Below, one piece after another: positions 23,953 to 40,969 of a DNA stretch of 64,000 nt. Origin of the DNA: Dryas octopetala (Eukaryota > Streptophyta > Magnoliopsida > Rosales > Rosaceae). The stretch covers positions 1,488,001-1,552,000 of the forward strand of contig OY992832.1 in NCBI GenBank assembly GCA_963921425.1, written 5' to 3'. Every line of letters begins with the position of its first letter. Within the stretch, counting starts at the first letter, position 1. A program made the position numbers and the translations under genes. The notes under the pieces were generated by a model, which saw only the letters and a list, made by a program, of their open reading frames with translations, had not been told where the DNA came from and ran no database searches.

Positions 23953-25094
23953 GTCGAATGTGCAAACCTGCGAATAAAAAGTGTGCTGGTGTTGCTGATT
24001 CCTCAGTGCGATTGCAAAGACTAGTTACATATTATATGCAGTTGAAGAGGGTTTAGGTGTAAATGTAGTACTTTGTGCAATTGTAGCTTTGTTGTGGTGT
24101 TCCGATTAAGCGTTTTTCCCCCATAAAGTGTGTAAAAGGGAGGAATGTACAGAAGGCTAAGGCAATGATGGTCCAAACAAATAGGAAAGACAACCAGGGT
24201 GGTTGTCTTAGGGTGCAAGACGTTGGTTGTTTTTCCTTTTAGAAACTTTATCTCAATATGGGACTTATTATGTGAGAACCTATCAATCATCTAGTTGGTT
24301 TCTTGGATTTCAAATGTTGAGTTTGATATTCCATCTAATTTTGAAATTGAAAGCTCCGCTGGTGCATCTAGTGGGGAGGTCTAACTCACGCTCTGAAAAG
24401 TGTGGATGGAGCATGGTTTACTCATTATTGAGGAAATTCTGTAATATTGTTGCCCCTAAAAAAAAAGGAATGATAATATCACCCCCTTAAATTTTGGTTT
24501 ATCTTTAGCGGAAAATTTCATGAACTTAGCTCTGGATGATAATGTGGCTTCTTATTTATGCTTGAGAATCCTGCATGTCTTCAATCTATTTTTCTTTCAT
24601 CTAAGCTTTCTTGTATAGTTGGTATTGAGGAACAGAAAGGAATGTGTTGGCCTTGATTTAGACCTTGTAACAACTGAATGATCTTTCATTGATGAGGAAA
24701 AAGAAGAAATATTTGTGACAGATTCCTTGTGCCTTGGAAGTTTAGGGTCCAAACTAATGAAATAAAAGTAAAAAAAAAAAAATGTGAGGAGAGCTCAGGG
24801 TCAGAAAAAGACAGGTGACGACTTGAACACAAGTATCTGAACCAAAATTCAGAGGTAGCCAAAAATCTCTGATCTAGAAGTACCCAATGAAAGAAGGCCA
24901 AGTCACCACCCAAAATCTTTCTTCTCTCCTTTCCATCCTCACAAAATCCTTTCCTCCAGCTCTACTCCAATCACAGTTCACAACTAGTGGAGAGAGCATT
25001 ATACAAATCTCATCTCTTCCCCAAGCCAAGCTCTCTACTTTTATCATAATTCTCATAATCCAAACTTACAACCACACCCTCATAATTCTCAACA
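23953..25094. other. WD40 3' region and psaG upstream region
   Basis: 23953 to about 24700 is the 3' UTR and spacer; no further exon seen. The last 300 bp form the psaG promoter and leader, pyrimidine-rich as in many plant photosynthesis genes. Confidence 0.4.
24966..25004 (+). promoter_or_regulatory. Possible psaG core promoter
   Basis: A CCAATCA element near 24967 is followed by a TATA-like ATTATACAA near 24997, about 95 bp upstream of the psaG ATG. Positions are plausible for a short leader, but this is a pattern match only. Confidence 0.3.
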
Positions 25095-25595
25095 ATGGCA
25101 GCCTCTTCCTCCACCTTGTTCTCTGCCCCAGCCATCTCATCCACCATCACAAGGCACCACCACCTCTCAACAACCAACATCTCCTTCCAAGGCCTCAGAC
25201 CCCTCACCAAGGTCACAGCCCCAACCACCAAACTGAGCTTCACTACTTCCACTGCACCCACCACCAGGAGATCAAGTGGTGTTGTGAGAGCAGAGCTGAG
25301 CCCACCTCTGGTCATAAGCCTGAGCACAGGGCTGTCCCTCTTCTTGGGCAGATTCGTGTTCTTCAACTTCCAGAGAGAAAACGTGGCCAAACAAGGTCTG
25401 CCTGAGCAGAACGGAGTGACCCACTTCGAGGCTGGAGACACCAGAGCCAAGGAGTACGTCAGCCTTCTCAAATCGAACGACCCAGTTGGGTTCAACATCG
25501 TGGATGTTCTGGCATGGGGTTCAATTGGTCACATAGTGGCTTACTACATCTTGGCCACCTCCAGCAATGGCTACGATCCCAAGTTCTTTGACTGA
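25095..25595 (+). CDS. psaG: Photosystem I subunit V (PsaG) precursor
   Basis: Single exon of 166 codons plus stop. Residues 1 to about 67 are Ser/Thr-rich with few acidic residues, a plastid transit peptide ending at VVRA. The mature part begins [20 protein letters not shown], the first membrane helix; the loop carries [12 protein letters not shown] and THFEAGD; the second helix is near [17 protein letters not shown], and the protein ends NGYDPKFFD. PsaG sits in the thylakoid membrane at the edge of photosystem I and stabilises the antenna side of the complex. Length and the absence of introns are usual for the gene. The neighbours WD40 and HMGB are its neighbours in Arabidopsis too (from memory). 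Confidence 0.97.
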   Translation: MAASSSTLFSAPAISSTITRHHHLSTTNISFQGLRPLTKVTAPTTKLSFTTSTAPTTRRSSGVVRAELSPPLVISLSTGLSLFLGRFVFFNFQRENVAKQGLPEQNGVTHFEAGDTRAKEYVSLLKSNDPVGFNIVDVLAWGSIGHIVAYYILATSSNGYDPKFFD

Positions 25596-27189
25596 GAGAC
25601 TGTGTTCATTTAATCCACCATGTTATGTTCATCTCTTGTTTGTAATTTGTATAGCATGTTATCAATTAATCACTAGTTGGGAGCTTCTTTGATTGTTATT
25701 TCTTGTTTTCATTTTGAGTTTTGGTTCACTGTGTCTGTGTGGGTTTTGCTGGAAAGCTCTGCTCTTGCAACTTAAGAACGTTATTGTGTTCTTTTTTGAT
25801 TGAGGGGCTTTTGATTTAGTCATATTTAATTCACTCCTTGCTCTGTTCATGTTATGAAAAGCCTTAAAATATGCATACTCCCTCTCTATTTCTGTGAAAA
25901 CATCCTCTAGTTCAGACTTCAGAGTAACAAAATAACATCTTTAAAAATATTATCTCCAAATTGTGAACTTAAGATGAAATGTTTGATTTACAATATATCA
26001 ACTTAATAATTTAACATTATTGCTCAATCACTTAAAATTTGTTTAAATAAGTTATTTTAAATTTTAAACTATACTTTACTATCTTTAATAATAAATACAC
26101 GCACCTTATTAAAAAAAAAGTGCTCAAATCGACAATAAATAAAAAAAAGTGCGATAGACGATATTTATTGTTTGACAATAATTTTGTAACAACTAACAAC
26201 CAAGATGACAATGGTTGATGTAATTCCAAAAGTGATTTTTTGTGTTTTATGTTATTTTTACTAATTTTTTACAAATTTATATAAAAAAATTTATAAGTTT
26301 CATGTTTATGTTTTTTTTTTTTTATAATTATTGTATATAATAGCCATTATTCAACCGCACCCCACCCAAGTTGTAAAACATGGAAAAAAACAAACGCCAT
26401 GCGCTGGGCTCCATGCCTAGTGTTTTTTTTTTTTTTTTTTCACTAAAGTGAGACCGCCTATCACCAATTTTGTTAGAGTGGGTCGGCTTGTCATGATTTT
26501 TTTCTAAATGAACTTTTAAAAAAATAATAAATAAATTTTACTTTTGGATCCAAATGTGAAAAGTGAACTCTAAGTTTATAATGATTAATGAATGAAACAA
26601 ACAAATTGGCCAAAAAAAAAAAACATTGAAACAAACAAAAACAAATGCGATACAGAATGCATTTACAAAAATACCATGAGGTCGAGTTCTCCAAAAATTT
26701 ACTTTGGACAAATTCGAACAAACCTTCCATAATTTATAACTCTCAAACCCGTCTATCCTATATGTATTTTAATTTACAACCCACTTAAAAAGGAAGAAAA
26801 TAAAAGTATTGAGTCTATTGACACGCAAATTTCTAATTTCTGATTAAATTTGGGCAGGAAATACCTGTCTTGCCTTACCTTCCAAAATTTGTGTGCCACC
26901 AAACCCATTCTCCACCACCCACCACACTCCCCAAAATAAAAACATTGGTTTAATCATAAAGTTTCAATCTTTATTGTTCATAACGTTTTTTAGGGTGGGG
27001 TTTTTTTTTTCTTTCTAGTTTAGCATAGCAAGCATATCCTCCAATATATATATACATCTTATATTCATCATTTGACAATAGAAGGTATATCTGTTATAGT
27101 GTTATCTTCTGGTAGGATAGAAATAGGAAAAATAAATCAACCTAGTATCTTAATCTATCTATCTATCTTTACCCTCTTTCTGACTAAAC
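25596..27189. other. Intergenic DNA
   Basis: 3' UTR of psaG, then A/T-rich DNA with homopolymer runs (for example near 26312 and 26424). The last part, about 27000-27189, is the likely promoter and leader of the HMGB gene. No gene seen. Confidence 0.4.
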
Positions 27190-31709
<4,520 letters not shown>

Positions 31710-33772
31710 CCTCCATTTTGTTGGTTAGATAGGCACCTGTTTGATCTCTTGTAGTTTATGCTCTTGTTGTAGTATTAGTTGTTGTTGTTCCCGCAGTTTA
31801 ACCTCAGTTTTATCTATTTCCATTTTTCTTTACAAAGGTTGCCTCTCAATGTGCCCCCTCAGCAAAAATTTTGGAAGGGGTGAAGAGGGGCAGCTCTGTA
31901 ACATAACTGTTTAAGAATTTGTTTGTCATTGACTCATTTGGGATTTAGTAGAATTTTATTGCAGCAGTCTCCATTGATCTTCTTTAATAAAAATTTTAAT
32001 ACTGGATGAAGACTGATATAGTCCTTGACATGTCAATTCATACATGTTGATTGTTGAGTGGGATGATGAAATTTTCTTCTCTCTCATAGTTTGTGTGTGG
32101 CTAAAGCGATAAAGTGTTCTTGTCAAAGTCAATCTATGAATTTCAGGCCAAAATGAGAGTCAATATATGAATTGGAAATATTCAATGTCCAGTTTACAAC
32201 ACCTTCTGTACGCAAATCAATGCAAAATCTGAATTGTGTGCCATGGGCTAATTCAATGAGTCATAGTCTGAGTTGGTTAGGATGAGGTTTGTTTTGGACA
32301 ATTACTTATTATGAAATTCACATATAGCACTCAAATTCCAATTGGGTTTTTGTGTAAAATGGAGGAAAAAAAATTTTACTACAATTTTTGTTTTGGATTT
32401 CTATCTATTTTTAAACTCATCATTCAAGAATATTAAAGAAAATGATTAGGCCACTATCATTTTTCTTGACGTATAAATATGATTTGATATTATCACAAAT
32501 AACTTACTTTCTGTAATCCACCAGAAAGAAATCTAATTGCTTAGGAAATAAATTCTAATATATAATTTTGGCCTTTCATAACGTGTTAATATCATATTTT
32601 ACCTTGGTTCCTCTTAAAAGGACCATGCTTTGCTTGCTGCCATGCTCTGCTGTTTCAATATTATTAAAGGCCATCTTATAGTTGCTTGGCAAATGGCAAT
32701 GCCATAGGGAAACATTTGCTCTTTGCATAATAGCTTAAATATAAACAACAGTGACTTAGAATTTTATTGATGTGCCATATACATTATACAGAAGGATGTA
32801 TATCATAGTGATGTGCAATACCCTAAAAAAAATATCATAGTATTTTCCTAAAATTTGTACAATTGGGTCTACAATGTCTTTATAAGTTATGCGCTTATAA
32901 TTTTAGACAAAGTTAAGAGGTTTTCCAAAGGATAAAAATCTAGCATATTTCAAGTAACACATTATATGGTAGCTTTTATTAAAAGAGCAGCCATTGGCAT
33001 GACCTCAAGCACTTAATTTACATATCATGAAAGGGACTTTATAATTGTTTTCATATTGACATGGACTATTTGAAAATTGAGCATGATAGCTGTCTGCTTA
33101 TGAAATTTCATTCTTTTATTAAAGGTATCCACTTGTCGCACCCTAGCTTTTCCAAGACTAATAAATTAATAATATATGAACTTATATATATATATATATA
33201 CGTTCTTATAAAAAAAATGATATATAAAAGGGAAATATCAAATATAAACAGAGTTTTGTTGGTGTAAAGGGTTGTATAACTCATTGAGCCACAGAGTATG
33301 ATGATATCATAGAATTGAACAACTTTTTAGTCAATCTTTGATATTAGCAACAACGCCTTCATGGAACTCCAAACTCGACTTTTTGCTCTCAAATTTCCTC
33401 ATAAGTTCATAACCGTCAATGATAAGCAACAACTGAGCTAAGCACTCTTTTTTCTTTTTGAAAAAAAAAACAAAACAAAAAAACCGGTAATTATCGACAG
33501 TTACTAATTATTAATAAACAATGCTGGTTATATATTGCAAGTCATGCAAAATCAATACCCATCTCACCTATTATTGTTATTAAGCATAAAAACATTAAAG
33601 ACGTGCAATTCCTAATTAATTATGAACCCATTAATTTGTAGAAAAAAAATAAAAATTATATTTCACGTCGCATATGAATCCAAATCATATATTATGAAGA
33701 AACATGCTAGCGAGTGGCACCAAGTTTTTGGGATAAGCCCAAATAGTGAGAAAGGTTGGATAATGAATTAGG
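31710..33772. other. Intergenic DNA
   Basis: 3' region of the HMGB gene followed by A/T-rich DNA. A (TA)n run lies near 33184. No gene or RNA recognised. Confidence 0.4.
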
Positions 33773-33966
33773 ATGAGAGCTGCTATCTGCACATCCTTAA
33801 ATTTTTTTTTGCACATCCTCAAAAATTTAATTTGTGAAATAACCAAAAATACTCAAAATAAAATTACCCAAAACCCCATCCCTTTATCATTCCCTCTTCC
33901 CTGTCACAGCACCCCACCCCCCCCGGTGAGAACCACTGCCGACCACCCCAGCCCCGTTCCGGCCTT

Positions 33967-34024
<58 letters not shown>

Positions 34025-34380
34025 TCCCTCTTACCCGCCGACCACCCCACCCCCATCCTCCCTCTCCTCTTTCTCTCTCCCCGAAACCAACCCAGCCCTT
34101 CACTCTCTCTCTCTACAACTCTGAGCCCCTCCCCTTGCCGCACCACCTCCCTCTGCACCCCTCCCCTTTTGCCATCCCCCTCCCCTCCCCCTGCCGCACC
34201 ACCTCCCCCCTGCACCTCTCCCCCTGCCGCACCACCTCCCCCCTGCACCCCTCCCCCTGCCGCACCACCTCACCCCTGCAACACTCCCCCTGCCGCACCA
34301 CCTCCCCCCTGCAACCCTCCCCCTGCCGCACCACCTCACCCCTGCACCGCACCACCTCCCTCTGCACCCCTGAAAATTAA

Positions 34381-34416
<36 letters not shown>

Positions 34417-34838
34417 GGTGGTGCTGCGGGAAGGAGAGAGAGAAGGAGGTCGTCGGGGGAGGGAAGGAGAGTGGGAGGGAGGTGGTCGGTGAGGGAGGGG
34501 AAGGGAGGGGGGAGGGAGGAGGGAGGGGGAGGGGGAGGGGGAGGGGCTGGGATATATGGCAGAGGCTTGCGGATGGGTGGCTGGTTTCAACATTTTTTTT
34601 TTTTGTTCTTTGTTTTTTTTTTTAATTTAAAAATTCACATTTGGGGTAGGGTGTGTAGTGTTTGAATTAGGTGGGTGTGTGGTGAGAAATTTTGGTGAGA
34701 TTAATGAAGTTGGGGTATTTTGGTAATGGGAGGGGTGTGTAAAAGAGAAATTTTAAATTTTAGAAAATGGTAAGAGGTGTGTAAGAGAAAAGTGTGTGCA
34801 AAAAGAAAAAAAAGGGTGTGCAAATAGTAGCTCTCATT
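33773..34838. mobile_element. TIR element filled with C-rich/G-rich tracts
   Basis: The ends 33773-33796 and 34815-34838 are inverted repeats of about 24 bp with four mismatches (left ATGAGAGCTGCTATCTGCAC). Inside, the left part is almost pure pyrimidine: a (CT)n run at about 33970-34021 and a roughly 30-bp minisatellite built on CTGCCGCACCACC at about 34130-34370. A (TA)n run at 34385-34412 separates it from a G-rich part at about 34420-34550. No transposase frame; long frames here are artefacts of composition. No clear target duplication. Confidence 0.6.
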
Positions 34839-36427
34839 AGATAAGTTAAGTTTGATTATCTCTAATATAAGTATATAACCAAAAAAAAAAAAAACTAAAA
34901 TCAATCCTTCATGTGTGAAATTAAAAATTATTGTTTGGTGCGAATTCTACATTAGATTCTACACACTAACTAATAATTCGGATTCAAGTGTGACTTGTGT
35001 GAATAGCAAAACTCTTACTGTGGTTAAAGTCATGATGAAAGAAATTAATGAATTAATTTGCGAATGGCCCTCCTCCCTATAGACTATTGGTTACAAACTT
35101 CTACTTATTAGAAAGAGCTAAACACATGTGTGAGTGTGAGTGTGATTTTATGAGCAAGGATTTTTATTTAACTCACATCTACAATGTTTTATCTATTGCT
35201 TATGCATTATCTAATTAACCGCCCTCTTTTTCTTTTTTTTCTTTTTTTCAAGCCTAGGATGATCACTAATTAACAGATTGATAGAGAAAACATGTCAATG
35301 AATTTTTAACTTTAAATAAACTCTTAAACAAATCAAATTGATGGCTAACCATAGGTTTTCTGTTAATTAATAACATCCTAATTTTAGATAATACATAGAC
35401 AATGGATCGATGTGAGCTAAATCAAAATCCTTGCTGAATGATCGAAATAGAATCACACTCACACATATAAATTAGTTAGCTCTTTCTAAATTTTATTGGG
35501 GTGTGGGAAAAATATGCTTCAAAAGATTTGCCCCAAAAAAGGAAAAAAAAGATTCGCCCAAAATCTCTCCCTAAACTGTGTTGGAAACTTGGAATTCAGG
35601 GTCAAAACCGGAAAATGGAGGACCATTCAAAGGTTTGAAACCGCGTGGAAACAAAAGGATTGAAGAAATAAAAGCAAAAATTTAGCCATTCCTCATTAGT
35701 CATGTGTGGTGTGGTGTGTACTCGGTGGCGTGGGTGTAAAAATTAAAATTACATAAGTAAAAAAAAAAAAGAGAGAGAGAATTAAAAGGGGATAACAATT
35801 AATGACGTAATGGCGATAAGCACGGATAACCGAAGAGTTTCCCATTTGCAAGGCCTCTTGCCCTTTTTTCCTTCTCCTTGTTAGAGTAGGAAAATCTCAA
35901 AAAGATTTTGTTTTTAATTATTACTTTACCAATAGTAGTATTTTAAGGAAAAATTAATTTTGGGGTTTGGGGGAATATTACATATAACTATATAAGAGAT
36001 TTGAATCCTAAATTGTGTGATAAGTGAGAGACTTCCGGGTGATTGGCTTGGAGTAGCTCCAAAGAATAATTTTTAAAAAAAAAATTAAGATTAAAAAGAA
36101 AATCCCCAAATCCTTGTTGTTTGGGGTAGTGTAGTCCGTAATTAGTTATATAGTGGGGGACTGAGGGAGAGAGTGGCGCACACACACAAACACACAAACA
36201 CACACACTTGGATGTTTGATCTCTCACATAGTATAGTAATGGCTATTTGTGGTGGTTAAGTTTTAAGGTTGAATCACATTCTGAAGGAACGGAATAAGAG
36301 GCATTTAAGTGACAGTCAATTTCCACACAGAAGACAGAGCAGTTAGAAACAACACTCATCCTTTAACAATTCGGAGACTCAAGGACTTGCCCAATTCAAC
36401 TGAAGAATTTGGAGAGCCTCTCTCTCC

Positions 36428-36458
<31 letters not shown>

Positions 36459-36821
36459 AGAGACTCTCTCTGTCTCCCTGTGTTTGCGTTGTTGTTCTGG
36501 GTTGCTCTGCATCTTCCTAGCTGTTTCCTTAATTTCACGAGCTGGGGTCACAGAATTTCCAACTTGTCTTTCCTTTGTTAGCGTTCTTGATTTTAGGAGA
36601 GGGTCAGGATTTTCAGGACTAGTTACCTAAAACAAGCCCATCAAAGTGGATTTGCTTCTCAGCTAAGCTACCCATATATATACTCTAATCTCCTTTTAGG
36701 GTTCTCATACTTACTTGTGTTCCTCCCTTGTTCCTACCCACCAAAGAAAAGAGAGAGCTTGATCATCATCTTCATCAGCTGCTCTGTCACATATTGAGCT
36801 AGGTACTTTTCTCTAGCCGCC
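34839..36821. other. Upstream region of the zinc-finger gene
   Basis: No exon seen to about 36300. A miniature TIR element lies at 35111-35486. The leader of the zinc-finger gene probably begins around 36300-36400 and holds a (CT)n tract at 36427-36460, common in plant 5' UTRs. Confidence 0.4.
35111..35486. mobile_element. Miniature inverted-repeat element (376 bp)
   Basis: The outer ends GAAAGAGCTA and TAGCTCTTTC are complementary, and similarity continues for about 110 bp inward, including GTGTGAGTGTGATT, GCAAGGATTTT and ACTCACAT on the left against their complements on the right. Flanked by TA on both sides, which could be a 2-bp target duplication. No coding capacity. Confidence 0.7.
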
Positions 36822-38528
36822 ATGGATGAAGAGCAAGAGACTCAGTTTCATGATCAGCCAGTACTAGCTGGCGATCATGAAGAAGAAGCCACTAAGAAGC
36901 AGGATCAGGAGGCAGCGAGCAACATCAATGGGGGACAAATATGGGTCAAGCTCAAGATGCCAAAGTCCGAGTCTTCAGAACAAGCAGACCATCAATACCC
37001 TTCTCCGCCTTCGGAATTCAGTCGAATCTGTGAGGTTTGTAACAGGGGGTTTCACTCCGGCAAGGCCTTGGGAGGTCACATGAGAATGCACGTCCAAGCC
37101 AACAAGGAGCTCCTAATTCACTCGCGCAACAGTAAGTCTGACAAGGCAAAGCTGATGAAGAATAATACAGGTAGTGATTTTAGTACTAGTTCCAATAATG
37201 GTGGTATGGAGCCTGTTTGCTGTGTTTGTGGGAAGAGCTTTCCGTCCATGAAGTCGCTGTTCGGACACATGAGGTCCCACCCTGAGAGGGAATGGAGGGG
37301 AATTCAACCCCCTCCTTCAATGGCGGCGAAGAACAGCTCATCTTCCACTCTATCGGATGCTGTGCCTCAGAGTACTAATAAGGGCGGTGATGATCAGATT
37401 GATTCTGCTGCTACTAAGAGTATTGGGTTGTCGTCGAATTCGGGTGGTGTTGCTGTTGATCTGTCCAAGACTCTACCTGGTTGGTCTCTCACTGCCAAGA
37501 GGGGTAGGAAATCTTCCATTGCCTCCTCGGCCTCTGATCAAACTGGTTCCGGCTCCGGCGGATTGGAAGAACAGATGAATGAAGCTGTCCATGACCTTAT
37601 GATGCTGGCTCAAGCCAAACCATGCTATTCTTCTTCTGGTAAGGACAAAATTGGTCATCTAGTTGATTATGTGGGTAGCTCAAAGAAGAGGAAATTTGAG
37701 AATAGATGGTCTGCTGAGTCTGCTGAATATAATGATGATGAAGATGATGAGGATGATGTTGATGATGGGAAAGGGAAGGCTGTGTTGGGAAGTGGGTTTG
37801 GTCCAGAAAAGTCAGTGAGTTACATGGAGATGGGATTGGAGGACAATTATAATATTGATCAAGAGGAATCAGATAGCCAGAACTCTGAGAGCATTGTGCT
37901 TGCTAGCATGAAGAGGATCAAGAAGAGGAGAAAGGTGAAATTGGTGGACTTGGAAGGAGTAATGGGAGAGATTAGAGGTCATGGTCATCACCAAAGTCAC
38001 AAGCTGCAGATTTCTCCAAATCCTTATCATAGAAAATACAGCTGCAGCATTTGCAATAAATCATTTCCAACCCACCAAGCATTGGGAGGCCACATGTCCA
38101 GCCATAACAAGCTCAAGAACAACAGCAATATCCACACCAACTCCATGGATGATCACTCTGCCTCTGCAGATGCCTCAGCAGCTGAAGATGGACCTCATGC
38201 TAATAATAATCTCACAACCCAACAAGTAGATCATGAAACAGAGACAATGATGGTACTTGATCAAGAGGTGGCTCAACACCAATGCAAAATCTGCAAAAAG
38301 ACATTCCCAACAGGCCAGGCCCTGGGGGGTCACAAGAGGTGCCACTGGACCGGCCCCAATGAAGCTCAATCCAGCAATGGCCGTAAGCTTCTGACTTTTG
38401 ACCTCAACGAGCTTCCATTTATGGAGGATGAACAAGGCACGGAGTGTGGTGGCTATTTCATGCCTGGACGTGCAGAGGCTGCTGCAGCAGCTGGCTATGC
38501 AACTTCCTCTTACAATTCAATTACTTAG
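36822..38528 (+). CDS. C2H2 zinc-finger protein, ZAT type, four fingers with EAR motif (568 aa)
   Basis: Single exon from ATG 36822 in a good context (GCCGCCATGG). The fingers start at about residues 70 (CEVCNRGFHSGKALGGHMRM), 133 (CCVCGKSFPSMKSLFGHMRS), 408 (CSICNKSFPTHQALGGHMSS) and 488 (CKICKKTFPTGQALGGHKRC). QALGGH is the plant-specific DNA-contact helix; finger 2 has SLFGH instead. Between fingers 2 and 3 are an acidic run (about 304-313) and basic stretches KKRKFE and KRIKKRRKVK, likely nuclear localisation signals. Near the C-terminus TFDLNELP (527-531) is an EAR motif, which recruits TOPLESS-type corepressors. It is therefore most likely a nuclear transcriptional repressor. Targets are unknown. 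Family and motif calls are strong; the exact orthologue is inferred from position (AT5G56200-like). Confidence 0.95.
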   Translation: MDEEQETQFHDQPVLAGDHEEEATKKQDQEAASNINGGQIWVKLKMPKSESSEQADHQYPSPPSEFSRICEVCNRGFHSGKALGGHMRMHVQANKELLIHSRNSKSDKAKLMKNNTGSDFSTSSNNGGMEPVCCVCGKSFPSMKSLFGHMRSHPEREWRGIQPPPSMAAKNSSSSTLSDAVPQSTNKGGDDQIDSAATKSIGLSSNSGGVAVDLSKTLPGWSLTAKRGRKSSIASSASDQTGSGSGGLEEQMNEAVHDLMMLAQAKPCYSSSGKDKIGHLVDYVGSSKKRKFENRWSAESAEYNDDEDDEDDVDDGKGKAVLGSGFGPEKSVSYMEMGLEDNYNIDQEESDSQNSESIVLASMKRIKKRRKVKLVDLEGVMGEIRGHGHHQSHKLQISPNPYHRKYSCSICNKSFPTHQALGGHMSSHNKLKNNSNIHTNSMDDHSASADASAAEDGPHANNNLTTQQVDHETETMMVLDQEVAQHQCKICKKTFPTGQALGGHKRCHWTGPNEAQSSNGRKLLTFDLNELPFMEDEQGTECGGYFMPGRAEAAAAAGYATSSYNSIT

Positions 38529-39953
38529 TCAGCTGAGCTGAGCTGAGCTTTTTTTCAGTCTTTGGTGGCTCTTAGGAATATCATCTCTCTTTTACACAGA
38601 GGTCAGTAGCTCTAGTTTTGGTGTTGCTGATAGTTCAGTTAAGTTTTGTTTTTAGCCTATAGCTTTTGCAGCAGTGAATTAGACACTTGCATAGGAACCC
38701 ATCAGTTGCTTCTTGTTTGCTCAAGTGGGGTCATAGGGTCCTTGTCCTTTTGTGTTAATTTTCTTCATGTAAAGCATGATGGTCCTCTGGGTTTGCTGTG
38801 AAGGAAAAGTCCAAAAGGTCCAGAAGGTCTTAGTGTTTTACTTTGGGATGGATGGAGGGAGATGATGTAAAGAATCTGCATATATACATGGTTTCTTTTT
38901 GGTTATATTTTGCCTGCTCTTTATCTTATACAATTTCTTGGTATAGTTTAATTGTTTGATTGTGTAATTTAATTAGTTTTAAAAGCCTTTGTTAATCACT
39001 TCTCAATTTGGTTTTCCTATGGTGTCAAAAGGCTTCAGATTGTTGTAAGGCATCAATTAGCTGCCATAGATGGTATATTACTATATTGTATGTGTGCATT
39101 TGTTTATTGGTGTTGTTAGGCTGATAACATAGTAACATAGCACTAAGTATGTAGTGGAGGTCCAGAACAGGGAGCCATTTTTTATAAAAGTCAAGAGACT
39201 TTGTCTAGCCATAAAAACTTTTACCCATCAGCTTAATTTGCAAGAATCAACCTTCTTGTTCAATTCATAATTTATTTTTGAAAAAATAATAAAACAGACA
39301 GATTTCTTTGAGTGAACTAAGAGAAACATCCAAGTCTTCAAAAGCAACTTGTTAGAGTTTGGGAAGTTGGTGTATCTTCCACATAAAGTACTTTGTGGGG
39401 TCATTTTTGAAAAGGTCCCGGTGTACTGAAAGTGATGTAGAATTTCTTCCACATCATCTAATTTCATAGCAATATCAACAAGAAGAAACTACAGGTCACT
39501 CAAAAACAAAATTATTTTAATCACACAATTGTTAATCCTCTCAAGCTTAAGCTTTCAGCATCTATTCTCACTTAATCTGAGTTAATTATGACCAGGTCAG
39601 CAAAAGAATAAGACAACAAACCAAAATGTCTAGATTCAGTTATTAAGTTTGCACAGGGAGTGGGTATATTACTTGTATACATGTATATATGTCAAAATCA
39701 AAACCACCGCAATGACACGAATGAAAGGTTAATTATGGTAACATATATTCAGATTTACTAATAAAATTACTTATTTATAAATTATACTACATAATCACAT
39801 CTTTTGTAGAAATTGATCAAACTTGTATAAATGAGTTTTACTCGTATAGAGATGGAGTTCTACATGAATTTTATATGATTAAATAAATTGGTTGGTATAA
39901 CAACTTGTATATACTTACAATTTAGATGTCAATGAAAATAGAGTGGTTATAAT
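38529..39953. other. 3' region of the zinc-finger gene and spacer
   Basis: 3' UTR to about 38950, then A/T-rich DNA up to the retrotransposon. No gene seen. Confidence 0.4.
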
Positions 39954-40595
39954 TGTTCGTATGATTAATCATCTGGGCATAACGACAAGTCACACAAGGC
40001 TTAACATCATGTCGTTTGGGCCTAGACCCAAAAGCTAAGCCCCCGCTAGGCTCCGGCCTCCTAGGCCTTGACCTTCTAGGCTCCGGCCCCATAGGCTCCG
40101 GCCTCCTAAGCTCCGGCCCCATAGGCTCCGGCCTCCTAAGCTCCAGCCTCCTAGGCCCCGACCCGTGTCAACTCACTCGGATCCTCGAGACCGGTGACAC
40201 GTGGCGCTCCTACAGTGCAAGTCATCACAAGGGACACGTGTCATCACCAGATTGGTTGACACTCTTCCAAAGGTACTATAAAAGAGGTACCTTCTTGTCA
40301 CAAAAGGACGACTAAAATCATTATTATACTATTCACTCACTCTGCTCTCAGATCTCTCTGAACACTGACTTGAGCGTCGGAGGACCTTTGGCCGGCACCA
40401 CACCGGTGCCCTTCCCGCTCACTTTTGTGTACCTGTGCAGGGTGCTCTGGATATCATTCTCTCTCATTGCTCACCAGTCGGACCCCAGCTATCCGTTCCT
40501 GCCCCACTTCGACGTGTCATCCACTCAGTGGTGGGTCAACGGGCCTACGTGGTTCGACTCGACGTTGACTGCTCTACCATTTTTGGGCATCAACA
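39954..40595 (+). repeat. Left LTR
   Basis: 642 bp, TG...CA ends. It contains a short minisatellite of GGCTCCGGCC units (about 40078-40160), two G-box cores CACGTG (about 40199 and 40235), and a TATA box ACTATAAAAG near 40274 that probably marks the U3/R boundary. Confidence 0.9.
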
Positions 40596-40718
40596 AGATG
40601 CAAATATGAGAATTCTGAAAAAGATAAACCTGGATATTGGGTGTACTAATCAAATTATTGAATTCGTTTAGCAGTCCCCATACAATTTATACTAAACACT
40701 CAAACTGGGTTCTCTAGA

Positions 40719-40969
40719 GAGTTAATTACACTTACACCTCCTGAGGTTTATCGTCTTTTCACATACACTTCTGGGGTTTCAATAATTACACATACACCCT
40801 CTGAAGTTTTAAAACTGTTGTATATAACCCCCTACAAAAGAAAATAAATAAATAAATAAAAAAGAAAATATTTGTATTCAGGTTGGACCTTACACCTTAA
40901 ATAATCTTATTAGGCTATTTAATCCCTTAGCATGTTTTTTTGCATAATTTTTCATCATTTTCGTCTCAC
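40719..40969. mobile_element. Miniature element of the GAGTTAATTAC family, cut by the gap
   Basis: Left part of the same family as 50417-50775 and 60091-60454: GAGTTAATTACACTTACACC, then TGAGGTTTATCG, then TAACCCCCTA. The sequence stops at the N run exactly where the second inverted arm should begin. It is inserted in the retrotransposon interior. Confidence 0.8.

Noticed and set aside
25010-25498. 162-codon minus-strand frame
   Set aside because: Antisense shadow of psaG.
33864-34380. Long overlapping frames on both strands (Pro/Ser/Leu and Gly/Arg rich)
   Set aside because: They follow CT and C-rich tandem repeats in every frame; no gene signals.
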